This document shows, in pieces, positions 1 through 8,006 of a DNA stretch of 64,000 bases. The notes under the pieces are model-generated. The model was not told the DNA's origin, ran no database searches, and worked only from the letters and a program-made list of their open reading frames with translations. Origin of the DNA: Streptomyces sp. CMB-StM0423 (GTDB lineage Bacteria; Actinomycetota; Actinomycetes; Streptomycetales; Streptomycetaceae); NCBI RefSeq assembly GCF_002847285.1, contig NZ_CP025407.1, positions 2,916,501 to 2,980,500 of the forward strand. Direction: 5' to 3'. The position numbers and the translations under genes were made by a program. Within the stretch, counting starts at the first letter, position 1, and each line of letters starts with the position of its first letter.

Positions 1-851
1 GCGCCGTAGCGCTCCTCCAGGATGTCGCCGAGGTCCACCAGGCCCTTGTCGCCCGACTCCAGCGAGAGGCTCGTGGAGTGCAGCAGCTCGGCGCCGACGA
101 GCAGCATCGCGACGACGAAGATGCCGGTGGTGATGTACGCGACCCGGTTGTCCAGCCGCATGACCTTCAGCCAGCCGATGTCCGTCCAACCCTTGGCGTT
201 GACCCAGTAGCCGTACGCGGCCATGGTGATCGTGCCGCCGACGCCGCCGATCAGGCCGAGGGTGTAGAGCAGCGAGTCGTCGGGCAGGGTGGGCCACAGC
301 CCCGCGAAGGCGTCCCCGGCGTTCGGGGAGACGCGGATCGCGACGTAGACGACGACCACGAACATGACGCCGACGAGGACGGTCATGACCTTCTCGAAGA
401 CCGCGTAGCGGTTGAACCAGACGAAGACCAGGCCGGACAGGCCGGTGAGGATGCCCCAGGTCTTGAGTTCCGGACCGTCCGGGAAGAGCGCGACGAGCGG
501 CAGCGCGGAGGACGACATGGCGGTGGCGCCGTAGACGAAGCCCCAGACGACGACGTAGATCACGAAGTAGACGGAGGTCCAGGTGCCGAGGGTGCGCCAG
601 CCCTCGAACAGGGTGCGTCCGGTGGCCAGATGCCAGCGGCCGACGGCCTCGGCGAGGGCGACCTTGACGACGCAGCCTATGACGGCGGCCCACAGCAGGG
701 TGTAGCCGAACTTGCTGCCGGCGAGCAGCGTGGCCACCAGGTCGCCGGCGCCGACGCCGGTCGCGGCGACGACGATCCCCGGCCCGACGTAGCGCCACTT
801 GGCCTTTCTCATCTCGGGCGGTGCGGACGCAGGCTCGGTGCGGTCAGCCAT
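1..851 (-). CDS. Nramp-related metal ion transporter, truncated at the window edge
   Basis: About 283 residues of a polytopic inner-membrane transporter are visible; the C-terminus lies outside the window. The start at 851 is preceded by AAGGAG with six bases of spacing. Helix 1 reads VGPGIVVAATGVGAGDLVAT and is followed by AGSKFGYTLLW, which is typical of Nramp/MntH. Canonical Nramp proteins carry DPGN in helix 1 and MPxH in helix 6 as metal ligands. Here the equivalents read GAGD and TMAAYGYW, so the usual Mn/Fe site is absent. Known Nramp-related proteins lacking these motifs transport Mg2+ or have unknown substrates, so a Mn2+/Fe2+ role should not be assumed. It is transcribed divergently from the carboxypeptidase. 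Family assignment is firm; substrate is open. Confidence 0.85.
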   Translation of the reverse strand, partial: MADRTEPASAPPEMRKAKWRYVGPGIVVAATGVGAGDLVATLLAGSKFGYTLLWAAVIGCVVKVALAEAVGRWHLATGRTLFEGWRTLGTWTSVYFVIYVVVWGFVYGATAMSSSALPLVALFPDGPELKTWGILTGLSGLVFVWFNRYAVFEKVMTVLVGVMFVVVVYVAIRVSPNAGDAFAGLWPTLPDDSLLYTLGLIGGVGGTITMAAYGYWVNAKGWTDIGWLKVMRLDNRVAYITTGIFVVAMLLVGAELLHSTSLSLESGDKGLVDLGDILEERYG

Positions 852-1059
852 GAGCGGCTCCTTCGCAGCTCGTCCCCCCTGCGATCTCCGGCATTGAAAG
901 GGATCCCCGGACGGCCGCACAAGAGGGCGTACGCGGCGGAAGACCGGCACGGCCTCTTGACCTGATCACGCCAGGTTCAGAACCATTGACGCGCATCACA
1001 GCCCCACACGACACGACGTCGCCATGCACCACCCCACACCTCCACATCCAGGAGCAGGC

Positions 1060-2409
1060 ATGCGACTACGCATTCGGTCGGTGACCCTGACCGCGGTGCT
1101 CGCCCTCACCGCCGCCGGCGCCCTCAGCGCCGCCGGCGCGGAACCCGGCGCCGAGCCGGCGCAGACCGGGAGTACGGCTCAGGCGGAACGGAGCGAGCAG
1201 AGCGGGCAGATCCGGCAGTACGAGGTCCCGGGCCAGACCGGCCGCGAGGCCCGTACCCGCCTCGCCGCCACCGGCGTGTCCGTCGACGAGGTACGCGACC
1301 ACTCCGTGGTCGTCTCCGCCGACGGCGCCCAGGCCCGGCAGCTCCGCGCGCTCGGCTACCGGCTCGAACGGCTTCCCGCCCCGCCCGCGCGGCTGGCGGA
1401 CAAGCCCCCCACGACGCTCGACTTCCCGCCGGCCGACTCCGGCTACCACAACTACGCGGAGATGACCGCGGAGATCGACCGGCTGATCGCCGCGAAACCG
1501 AACCTCATCAGCAAGCAGGTCATCGGCACCTCGCACGAGGGCCGCGACATCGTCGCCGTCAAGGTCAGCGACAACGTGCGCACCGACGAGGCCGAGCCCG
1601 AGGTCCTCTTCACCCACCACCAGCACGCCCGCGAGCACCTGACCGTCGAGATGGCGCTGTACCTGCTGGGCGAGTTCGCCGACGGCTACGGCACCGACCA
1701 GCGGATCACCAATGCCGTCAACGGCCGCGAGATCTGGATCGTGCCGGATCTGAACCCGGACGGCGGCGAGTACGACATCGCCACCGGCTCGTACCGGAGC
1801 TGGCGCAAGAACCGCCAGCCCAACTCCGGCTCCAGCGCGGTCGGCACGGACCTGAACCGCAACTGGAAGTACCGCTGGGGCTGCTGCGGCGGCTCCTCCG
1901 GCAGCCCGTCCTCCGACACCTACCGCGGCAGCGCGGGCGAGTCGGCCAAGGAGGTCAAGGTCGTCGCCGACTTCGCGCGCAGCCGGGTCGTGGGCGGCAA
2001 GCAGCAGATCAAGGCGGGCATCGACTTCCACACGTACAGCGAGCTGGTGCTGTGGCCGTACGGGTACACGTACAACGACACCGGGCCGGGCCTGACGCAG
2101 GACGACCGCGACGCGTTCGCCGCGGTCGGCGGGAAGATGGCCGCGAGCAACGGCTACACGGCGCAGCAGTCGAGCGACCTCTACATCACGGACGGGTCGG
2201 TCAACGACTACCTCTGGGGCGAGCAGAAGATCTTCAGCTACACGTTCGAGATGTACCCGCGCTCGGCGGGCGGCGGCGGGTTCTACCCGCCCGACGAGGT
2301 CATCGACCGGGAGACCAGCCGCAACCGCGACGCGGTGCTGCAACTGCTGGAGAACGCCGACTGCATGTACCGCTCGATCGGCAAGGAGGCTCAGTACTGC
2401 ACCGGCTGA
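1060..2409 (+). CDS. Secreted zinc carboxypeptidase, M14 family
   Basis: A 449-residue exported metallopeptidase. The start at 1060 is chosen because GGAG lies five bases upstream and the protein then begins with a clean signal peptide (MRLRIRSV, then a hydrophobic run to about residue 27). The M14 catalytic domain spans roughly residues 125-435. The zinc ligands are visible as H189-A-R-E192 and H324 (in [12 protein letters not shown]), the substrate-binding arginine is in [11 protein letters not shown] near 265-274, and the general-base glutamate is E397 (in YTFEMYP). A propeptide-like segment occupies about 30-120. It probably removes C-terminal residues from extracellular peptides. A GC-rich hairpin follows the stop codon. 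The exact side-chain preference cannot be read from the sequence. Confidence 0.93.
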   Translation: MRLRIRSVTLTAVLALTAAGALSAAGAEPGAEPAQTGSTAQAERSEQSGQIRQYEVPGQTGREARTRLAATGVSVDEVRDHSVVVSADGAQARQLRALGYRLERLPAPPARLADKPPTTLDFPPADSGYHNYAEMTAEIDRLIAAKPNLISKQVIGTSHEGRDIVAVKVSDNVRTDEAEPEVLFTHHQHAREHLTVEMALYLLGEFADGYGTDQRITNAVNGREIWIVPDLNPDGGEYDIATGSYRSWRKNRQPNSGSSAVGTDLNRNWKYRWGCCGGSSGSPSSDTYRGSAGESAKEVKVVADFARSRVVGGKQQIKAGIDFHTYSELVLWPYGYTYNDTGPGLTQDDRDAFAAVGGKMAASNGYTAQQSSDLYITDGSVNDYLWGEQKIFSYTFEMYPRSAGGGGFYPPDEVIDRETSRNRDAVLQLLENADCMYRSIGKEAQYCTG

Positions 2410-2416
2410 CGCCGGC

Positions 2417-2444
2417 GGCGCGCCCCCGGGACCGGGGGCGCGCC
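2417..2444. terminator. Bidirectional hairpin terminator
   Basis: A perfect 13-bp inverted repeat (GGCGCGCCCCCGG and its complement) separated by two bases begins eight bases after the carboxypeptidase stop and lies before the 3' end of the convergent small gene. It has no U-tract, which is common for actinobacterial terminators. Confidence 0.7.
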
Positions 2445-2473
2445 GTACCTTGCGGTGCTTGCGGGGCTTGCGG

Positions 2474-2677
2474 TCAGGCGGCGCGGCCGTAGCGGGCGAG
2501 TGCGTCCCGTACGGAGACGTCCTTCGCGGGCGCCGGGTCGGCGCCGCGCTCGGCGGCCTTGAGCCGGCGGTCGATGAGGCGCTCGCGCCGGTCGAAGTAC
2601 AGGGCCGGACCCGCGAGGATCGCGGCCATCAGGAGCAGGACCAGGGTGCCGACGGTGTAGTCGAGGATCGCGTTCAT
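2474..2677 (-). CDS. Small single-pass membrane protein, 67 residues
   Basis: Begins MNAILDYTVGTLVLLLMAAI, giving one transmembrane helix at about residues 8-27, followed by a highly charged cytoplasmic tail rich in Arg, Lys, Asp and Glu (YFDRRERLIDRRLKAAERG). The ATG at 2677 is the first in-frame start after the divergent promoter region, and its upstream sequence has only a weak GGAT-type ribosome site. It is transcribed away from the GlxA-type regulator and the two share a 94-bp intergenic region holding two palindromes, so the regulator may control it. I do not recognise a functional family. Confidence 0.7.
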   Translation of the reverse strand: MNAILDYTVGTLVLLLMAAILAGPALYFDRRERLIDRRLKAAERGADPAPAKDVSVRDALARYGRAA

Positions 2678-2714
2678 GTCGTCTACGATCCCGGATCCTT
2701 GCACACACAAACAG

Positions 2715-2760
2715 TGGCAGCCCTGCCATAGAACTTCGAATTGCTGCCATCGGGATGGCA
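2715..2760. promoter_or_regulatory. Two palindromes in the divergent promoter region
   Basis: TGGCAG-CC-CTGCCA (2715-2728) and TGCCAT-CGGG-ATGGCA (2745-2760) are both perfect and both built on TGGCA/TGCCA half-sites. They lie between the small membrane gene and the regulator, and the second ends 10 bp before the regulator's start. CATACT (2758-2763) could be its -10, which would give a leaderless transcript. Autoregulation is inferred. Confidence 0.5.
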
Positions 2761-2770
2761 TACTCGACCC

Positions 2771-3745
2771 ATGCTGTCGAATGTCGTGTGCCTGCTGACC
2801 GATGACGTCAACGCCTTCGAGCTGGGCGTCGTCTGCGAGGTCTTCGGCATGGACCGCCGCGAGGAGGGCCTGCCGCTCTACGACTTCTCCTTCGCCGCCC
2901 CGCGCCCGGGCCGCGTCACCGTCCACCCGGGCCTGCCCGTCGACGTACCGCACGGCCTGGAGCGGTTCACCGACGCCGACCTGATCGCCATCCCGGCCGG
3001 CCAGAAGTTCGCGCACCGCGACTTCCCGCCGGAGCTGCTGCACGCGCTGCGCGAGGCGGTGGCGCGCGGCACGAAGGTGCTCAGCGTCTGCACGGGCGCG
3101 TTCCTGCTCGCCCAGGCCGGGCTGCTGGACGGCCGCCGCTGCACGACGCACTGGCTCTACACCGACATGCTCAAGCGCGAGTACCCGGACGCGCTGGTCG
3201 AGCCCGACGTGCTCTACGTCGCCGACGGCCCGGTGCTCACCTCCGCCGGCACCGCCTCCGGCATCGACGCCTGCCTCGCCCTCGTACGCGAGGAGCAGGG
3301 CAGCAAGGTGGCCAACGCGATCGCCCGCCGCATGGTCGTACCGCCGCACCGGGACGGCGGCCAGGCGCAGTACATCGACCGGCCGGTGCGCGGCACGTGC
3401 GACGACGACGCCATCGCCCGCGTGCTGGCCTGGATGCAGGAGCACCTGGACGAGGACGCCACGGTGGAGCAGTTGGCGGCGCGGGCGCATCTGGCGCCGC
3501 GGACGTTCGCCCGCCGCTTCCAGCAGGAGACGGGCACGACGCCGTACCAGTGGCTGCTCGGCCAGCGGCTGCTGCTGGCACAGCAGTTGCTGGAGGAGAC
3601 CGACGCCACGGTGGACGCCATCGCCACCCGCGCGGGCTTCGGCAACGCGGCGACGCTGCGCCACCACTTCCTGCGCCGGCTGGACACCACGCCGAACGCC
3701 TACCGGCGGACGTTCCGCGGCCCGGCCGTCGGCGCGGGGCGCTGA
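2771..3745 (+). CDS. GlxA-family transcriptional regulator (DJ-1/PfpI domain plus AraC-type HTH)
   Basis: A 324-residue protein. Residues about 1-190 form a DJ-1/PfpI-like amidotransferase fold with the nucleophile-elbow cysteine at C107 (SVCTGAFLLAQAGLLDGR, then TTHW). Residues about 215-320 hold two AraC helix-turn-helix motifs (LAARAHLAPRTFARRF and IATRAGFGNAATLRHHF). The ATG at 2771 is preferred over an upstream TTG because it matches the family N-terminus (MLSNVVCLLTDDVNAFELG) and has a -10-like hexamer just upstream. GlxA-family proteins are DNA-binding sensors, usually of unknown ligand. Two palindromes immediately upstream are candidate operators. Confidence 0.9.
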   Translation: MLSNVVCLLTDDVNAFELGVVCEVFGMDRREEGLPLYDFSFAAPRPGRVTVHPGLPVDVPHGLERFTDADLIAIPAGQKFAHRDFPPELLHALREAVARGTKVLSVCTGAFLLAQAGLLDGRRCTTHWLYTDMLKREYPDALVEPDVLYVADGPVLTSAGTASGIDACLALVREEQGSKVANAIARRMVVPPHRDGGQAQYIDRPVRGTCDDDAIARVLAWMQEHLDEDATVEQLAARAHLAPRTFARRFQQETGTTPYQWLLGQRLLLAQQLLEETDATVDAIATRAGFGNAATLRHHFLRRLDTTPNAYRRTFRGPAVGAGR

Positions 3746-3769
3746 CGGCCGGGCCGGGAGGACGTCCGC

Positions 3770-4183
3770 TCAGCTGAGGACGGCCAGGCAGTCGATCTCC
3801 ACGAGCAGCCCGGCGGGCAGCCCGACGTACACGGTCGTACGCGCCGCCGGCGGCTGCTCCAGCTCCGCGAAGTAGGCGTCGTAGATCTGGTTGAACTCGG
3901 CGAAGTGGGCGGTGTCGGTGAGGTACACGCGGATCATCACCGCGTCCTCCCACGACGCGCCGCCCTCCTCCAGCACCGCCTTGACGTTGGACAGCGTCTG
4001 CTCGGTCTGTGCCCGCAGATCCGGGCCCGCCGGGGTCGGCGGCTTGCCCTCCTCGGCCGGCAGGAAGCCGACCTGTCCTGCGACCTGGAGGATGTTGCCC
4101 TTGCGCACGCCCGCGGAGAAGCGCGCCGGCGGCGGGACGTGGGTGGCGGGGGTGACGTCGGTCTTCTGGGCCTTGTCGCTCAT
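3770..4183 (-). CDS. RidA-family enamine/imine deaminase
   Basis: 137 residues, the usual RidA (YjgF/YER057c/UK114) length. RidA hydrolyses reactive 2-aminoacrylate-type enamines and imines released by PLP enzymes. The signature arginine that binds the substrate carboxylate is R115 (in PAARTTVYV), and E129 follows in LVEIDCLAV; the VAGQVGFLP and AVMIRVYLTD segments are also typical. Its start overlaps the stop of the IclR regulator as ATGA, so the two are translationally coupled. Across the divergent promoter lies a PLP-dependent amino-acid deaminase, the type of enzyme that generates RidA substrates, supporting a role in D-amino-acid breakdown. Confidence 0.9.
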   Translation of the reverse strand: MSDKAQKTDVTPATHVPPPARFSAGVRKGNILQVAGQVGFLPAEEGKPPTPAGPDLRAQTEQTLSNVKAVLEEGGASWEDAVMIRVYLTDTAHFAEFNQIYDAYFAELEQPPAARTTVYVGLPAGLLVEIDCLAVLS

Positions 4184-4929
4184 GCGGGCACTCTTCCGGA
4201 GTAGTCGTCACTGATCGCTGCCGCCGTGCGGCGGAGCTGCGGGAGGAGGGTCATCAGCTCGTCCGCGGTCACGACGACGTTCGGCGCCGACAGGGAGCAG
4301 GCGGCGGCGGTACGGCCGTCGGCGCCGCGGATGGGGGCGCCGATGCAGTTGATGGACTCCTCGTGGCCGCCGAAGTCGGTGGCCCACCCCTGCTCGCGCA
4401 CCGCGGCCAGCTCGGCGAGCAGGGCCTGCGCGTCGGGCGTCGAACGGGGGGTGTACATGGGGTATTCGAGCCGCTCGGCGACGGCGCGCCGCTCCGGCTC
4501 CGGCAGGTCGGCGAGGAGCAGCTTGGCCACGGCCGCGACGGTGATCGCGACGGGCCGGCCGATGCGCGAGTACATCCGCACCGGGTAGCGGCTGTCGACC
4601 TTGTCGATGTACATCACCTCGCGGTCCTCGTAGACCGCGAGGTGCACGGTGTGCCCGGTGAGCTCGCCGAGCTGCACCAGGTGCGGGTGGGCGATCTCGC
4701 GGACGTCCAGGCTCTCGGCCGCCGCCTGGGCGAGGGCGAAGAGCCGGGCGCCGAGGCGGTAGCGCTGGTCGTCCTGGCGGTAGACCAGGCCGTGCTCGTG
4801 GAGGGTCCGCAGCAGCCGCATCGCGGTGGTCTTGTGCACGCCGAGCCGGGTGGCGACCTGTTCCAGGCCCGCGGGTCCTTCGGCGAGCATGGGCAGGATC
4901 GCGAGCGCGCGGCCGACCGACTGGCTCAT
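4180..4929 (-). CDS. IclR-family transcriptional regulator
   Basis: 249 residues. The N-terminal winged HTH is at about 1-60 (VGRALAILPMLAE, then LGVHKTTAMRLLRTLHEHGLV), and the C-terminal effector-binding domain at about 75-245 has the typical GHTVHLAVYEDREVMYIDKV and NCIGAPIRGADGR segments. A GGGAGG site lies six bases before the ATG. It is divergent from the deaminase/deacylase pair and coupled to RidA downstream. The intergenic region carries two TTGCG-based palindromes that fit an IclR operator, so it probably controls the cluster in response to a D-amino acid or acyl derivative. The ligand is inferred from context only. Confidence 0.92.
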   Translation of the reverse strand: MSQSVGRALAILPMLAEGPAGLEQVATRLGVHKTTAMRLLRTLHEHGLVYRQDDQRYRLGARLFALAQAAAESLDVREIAHPHLVQLGELTGHTVHLAVYEDREVMYIDKVDSRYPVRMYSRIGRPVAITVAAVAKLLLADLPEPERRAVAERLEYPMYTPRSTPDAQALLAELAAVREQGWATDFGGHEESINCIGAPIRGADGRTAAACSLSAPNVVVTADELMTLLPQLRRTAAAISDDYSGRVPA

Positions 4930-5036
4930 CGCGACCTCCCGCTGGCGTGGCTCCGTACGCCGGCTGCGACCCCCGGCTGCGTACCGCCGACCGTTGACCG
5001 GCCGTTCGCCCGGATGTTAGACAGCGGTGTCGATAT

Positions 5037-5064
5037 ACGCAATGCACGTTGCGTGTTGCGCAAC
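5037..5064. promoter_or_regulatory. Paired palindromes, candidate IclR operator
   Basis: ACGCAA-N6-TTGCGT (5037-5054) is a perfect inverted repeat, immediately followed by the perfect palindrome GTTGCGCAAC (5055-5064). The GGAGGG ribosome site of the deaminase starts ten bases downstream. The position between divergent genes and the repeated TTGCG/CGCAA half-site suggest binding of the adjacent IclR regulator. Confidence 0.6.
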
Positions 5065-5083
5065 CAACCTGCTGGAGGGCTTC

Positions 5084-6370
5084 ATGGCGTCGCTCGCCGA
5101 GCTGGCAGAAGAACGCGTTGACCACCGCTTCAAGGGCCTGCCGCCCGACGCGGCCGGGCTCACCGTCGGCGAGCTGGCCGCCGAGCGCCGCTCGCTCTTC
5201 ACCGGCGGCTTCACCACCCCGGTGCTCGCGCTCTCCGCGCCCGCGCTGGCGCACAACCTCGGCGCGCTCGCCCGCTTCGCCGCCGCCCACGGGCTGGCCT
5301 TCGCGCCGCACGGCAAGACGACGATGGCGCCGCAACTCTTCGACCGCCAGCTCGGCCACGGCGCCTGGGGCATCACGGTCGCGGTCCCCCACCAGGTGCG
5401 GGTGGCGCGCGCGTTCGGCGTCCGGCGGATCTTCCTCGCCAACGAACTGGTCGACGCGGCCGCGCTGCGCTGGCTCGCCGCCGAGCTGGCCGCGGACCCG
5501 GACTTCCGGCTGGTCTGCTACGTCGACTCGGTGCGCGGCGTCGAGCTGATGGACGCGGCGCTGCGGGCGGCCGGGGCCACCCGGCCCGTGGAGGTCACGG
5601 TCGAGCTGGGCGGGGGGCCTGACGCGCGCACCGGGGCGCGTACGGAGGCCGACTGCCGCGCGGTCGCCGAGGCGGCGGCGCGGGCGGGGACGCTGCGGCT
5701 GGTCGGGGTCGCCGGGTACGAGGCGGAGGCGCCGGGCGCGGACGCGGCGGTGGTACGGGGCTGGATGGCGCGGCTGCTGGGTCTTGCGGCGGAGTTCGAC
5801 GCCGCGGGGCTCTTCGCGGACACCGGCGAGATCGTGGTCAGCGCCGGGGGCAGCGCGTGGTTCGACGCCGTCGCGGACGGCTTCGCGGCGGTGCCGGAGC
5901 TGTCCCGGCCGGTGCTCAAGCTGCTGCGCTCGGGCGCGTACATCAGCCACGACGACGGGCACTACACCCGGGTGACGCCGTTCAACCGGGTGCCGGGCGA
6001 GGGGTCGCTGACGCCGGCGTTCCGGCTGTGGACGCAGGTGGTCTCGCGGCCGGAGCCGGGGCAGGCGTTCGTCAACGCCGGGAAGCGGGACGCCGCGTAC
6101 GACCTGGACCTGCCGGTGCCGGCGGCGGTGCGCAGATTCGACGCGGCCGGCGGGGCGGGCGCGGAGCGGGCGGCGACGGGCATCACCGTACGCAAGCTCT
6201 CCGACCAGCACGCCTGGCTGGACGTGGCGCCCGACGGCGTGGAGCTGGAGGTCGGGGACTGGGTGGCGCTGGCGATGTCGCACCCGTGCACGATCTTCGA
6301 CAAGTGGCAGCTCATCCCGCTGGTGGAGGAGGACGGTACCGTCACGGAGTACGTACGGACCTTCTTCTGA
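5084..6370 (+). CDS. PLP-dependent D-amino-acid deaminase / D-threonine aldolase-like enzyme
   Basis: 428 residues of alanine-racemase fold type III. The start at 5084 has GGAGGG four bases upstream. The PLP-binding lysine is K78 (in FAPHGKTTMAP). The C-terminal beta domain carries SHPCTIFDKW (H400, C402), the pair that binds zinc in D-serine dehydratase and D-threonine aldolase relatives. Members deaminate D-serine/D-threonine-like substrates or cleave beta-hydroxy D-amino acids. It is followed 22 bp later by an N-acyl-D-amino-acid deacylase, and RidA is encoded divergently, so a catabolic role in D-amino-acid deamination is the most economical reading. Exact substrate is not determinable from sequence. 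Confidence 0.85.
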   Translation: MASLAELAEERVDHRFKGLPPDAAGLTVGELAAERRSLFTGGFTTPVLALSAPALAHNLGALARFAAAHGLAFAPHGKTTMAPQLFDRQLGHGAWGITVAVPHQVRVARAFGVRRIFLANELVDAAALRWLAAELAADPDFRLVCYVDSVRGVELMDAALRAAGATRPVEVTVELGGGPDARTGARTEADCRAVAEAAARAGTLRLVGVAGYEAEAPGADAAVVRGWMARLLGLAAEFDAAGLFADTGEIVVSAGGSAWFDAVADGFAAVPELSRPVLKLLRSGAYISHDDGHYTRVTPFNRVPGEGSLTPAFRLWTQVVSRPEPGQAFVNAGKRDAAYDLDLPVPAAVRRFDAAGGAGAERAATGITVRKLSDQHAWLDVAPDGVELEVGDWVALAMSHPCTIFDKWQLIPLVEEDGTVTEYVRTFF

Positions 6371-6392
6371 GCGGCGCCCGAGAGCGGGAGAC

Positions 6393-8006
6393 ATGGAGCT
6401 GGTGATCCGCGGCGCCCTCGTCGTCGACGGCTCGGGGGCGCCGGGACACCGCGCCGACGTGGGGCTGGCCGAGGGCCGGATCGCGGCCATCGGCCCGCGG
6501 CTCACCGGCCGCACCGTCCTCGACGCCGGGGGCCTCGTCCTCGCCCCCGGCTTCGTCGACATGCACGCCCACTCCGACCTCGTCCTGCTGCGCGACCCCG
6601 CGCACACCGCCAAGGCCGCGCAGGGCGTGACGCTGGAGGTCATCGGCCAGGACGGGCTGTCGTACGCGCCCGTGGACGACCGCACCCTCGGCGAGCTGCG
6701 CCGCCAGATCGCCGGCTGGAACGGCGGCGGGCCGGGCGACGACGCAGTGGTGTTCGACTGGCGCACGGTAGGCGAGTACCTCGACCGCCTCGACCGCGGC
6801 CCCGACGGCGACGGGCTCGCCGTCAACGCCGCGTACCTCGTACCGCAGGGCACCGTGCGGATGCTGGCGCTGGGCTGGGAGGACCGGCCGGCCAAGGACG
6901 ACGAGCTGGCGCACATGAAGCGGCTGGTCGCGGAGGGGCTTGAGCAGGGCGCGGTGGGGATGTCGTCGGGGCTGACGTACACGCCGGGGATGTACGCGCC
7001 GACCGCAGAGCTGACGGAGCTGTGCCGGGTCGTCGCCGCGTACGGCGGCTACTACTGCCCGCACCACCGCTCGTACGGCGCCGGTGCCCTCGGCGCGTAC
7101 GCCGAGATGCTCGGCCTCGCCCGGGACGCCGGCTGCGCGCTGCACCTCGCGCACGCCACCCTCAACTTCGACGTCAACGCCGGCCGCGCCGCCGAGCTGA
7201 CCGCCCTGCTGGACCGGGCGCTCGCCGAGGGCGTGGACGTCACCCTGGACACGTACCCGTACCTGGCCGGCTGCACCACGCTGGGCGCGCTGCTGCCGAG
7301 CTGGGCGGCGGTGGGCGGCCCGGAGGCGGCGCTCGCGCGGCTGCGGGACGCGGACACGGCGGCGCGGATCGGGCACGCGCTGGACGTGGAGGGCTCCGAC
7401 GGGTCGCACGGGGTGCCGATGGACTGGTCGACGATCGAGGTCTCGGGCGTGGGCGATCCGGCGCTCGCGCACTGGGTCGGGCGGCGGCTGCCGGACTTCG
7501 CCGCGGCCCGCGGGCTGCTGCTGGACGACCGGCTGGCGACGACGATCCTCCAGCACGTGGGGCACGAGGAGAACGTCCGGGCGATCATGGCCCACCCGGC
7601 GCACACCGGCGGCAGCGACGGCATCCTGCACGGCGCGAAGCCGCACCCGCGGGCGTACGGCACCTTCCCGCACTACCTCGGGCACTACGTGCGCGAGCTG
7701 GGCGTGCTGCCCCTGGAGGAGTGCGTCCACCACCTCACCGGCCGCCCGGCGGCCCGGCTGCGGCTGCCGGACCGGGGCCTGGTGCGGGAGGGCTACGTGG
7801 CGGACCTGGTGCTGTTCGACCCGGCGACGGTGGCGGCGGGGGCGACGTACGACGAGCCGCGGCGGGGTCCGGTGGGGGTGCCGTACGTGCTGGTGGGCGG
7901 GGAGTTCGTCATCCGGGAGGGGCGTCGGACGACCGCGGTGCCGGGGCGGACGGTTCGGCGGCGGCCGGTTCCGGGGCGGAGGGCTCCGGGGCGGACGGTT
8001 CGGTAG
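6393..8006 (+). CDS. N-acyl-D-amino-acid deacylase (amidohydrolase superfamily)
   Basis: 537 residues. The protein starts as typical D-aminoacylases do (MELVIRGALVVDGSG) and has the metal-binding H58-A-H60 (in APGFVDMHAHSDL), a YYCPHHRSYG segment near 220-230 and LHLAHATLNF near 250-259. GGGAG precedes the ATG. It releases free D-amino acids from N-acylated forms, feeding the deaminase encoded just upstream. The last 21 residues (from 517) are PGRTV-like pentapeptides encoded by a 15-bp tandem repeat; the TAG stop lies in the fifth unit. This tail overlaps the 3' end of the opposite-strand ATPase gene by 98 bp and is unlikely to be part of the catalytic fold. Confidence 0.9.
   Translation: MELVIRGALVVDGSGAPGHRADVGLAEGRIAAIGPRLTGRTVLDAGGLVLAPGFVDMHAHSDLVLLRDPAHTAKAAQGVTLEVIGQDGLSYAPVDDRTLGELRRQIAGWNGGGPGDDAVVFDWRTVGEYLDRLDRGPDGDGLAVNAAYLVPQGTVRMLALGWEDRPAKDDELAHMKRLVAEGLEQGAVGMSSGLTYTPGMYAPTAELTELCRVVAAYGGYYCPHHRSYGAGALGAYAEMLGLARDAGCALHLAHATLNFDVNAGRAAELTALLDRALAEGVDVTLDTYPYLAGCTTLGALLPSWAAVGGPEAALARLRDADTAARIGHALDVEGSDGSHGVPMDWSTIEVSGVGDPALAHWVGRRLPDFAAARGLLLDDRLATTILQHVGHEENVRAIMAHPAHTGGSDGILHGAKPHPRAYGTFPHYLGHYVRELGVLPLEECVHHLTGRPAARLRLPDRGLVREGYVADLVLFDPATVAAGATYDEPRRGPVGVPYVLVGGEFVIREGRRTTAVPGRTVRRRPVPGRRAPGRTVR

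Noticed and set aside
4208..6982. Very long open frame on the minus strand (over 900 residues) across the IclR and deaminase genes
   Set aside because: It is antisense to a well-supported PLP enzyme, has no family motifs and a Pro/Arg-rich composition typical of shadow frames in GC-rich DNA; only its in-phase neighbours are real genes.
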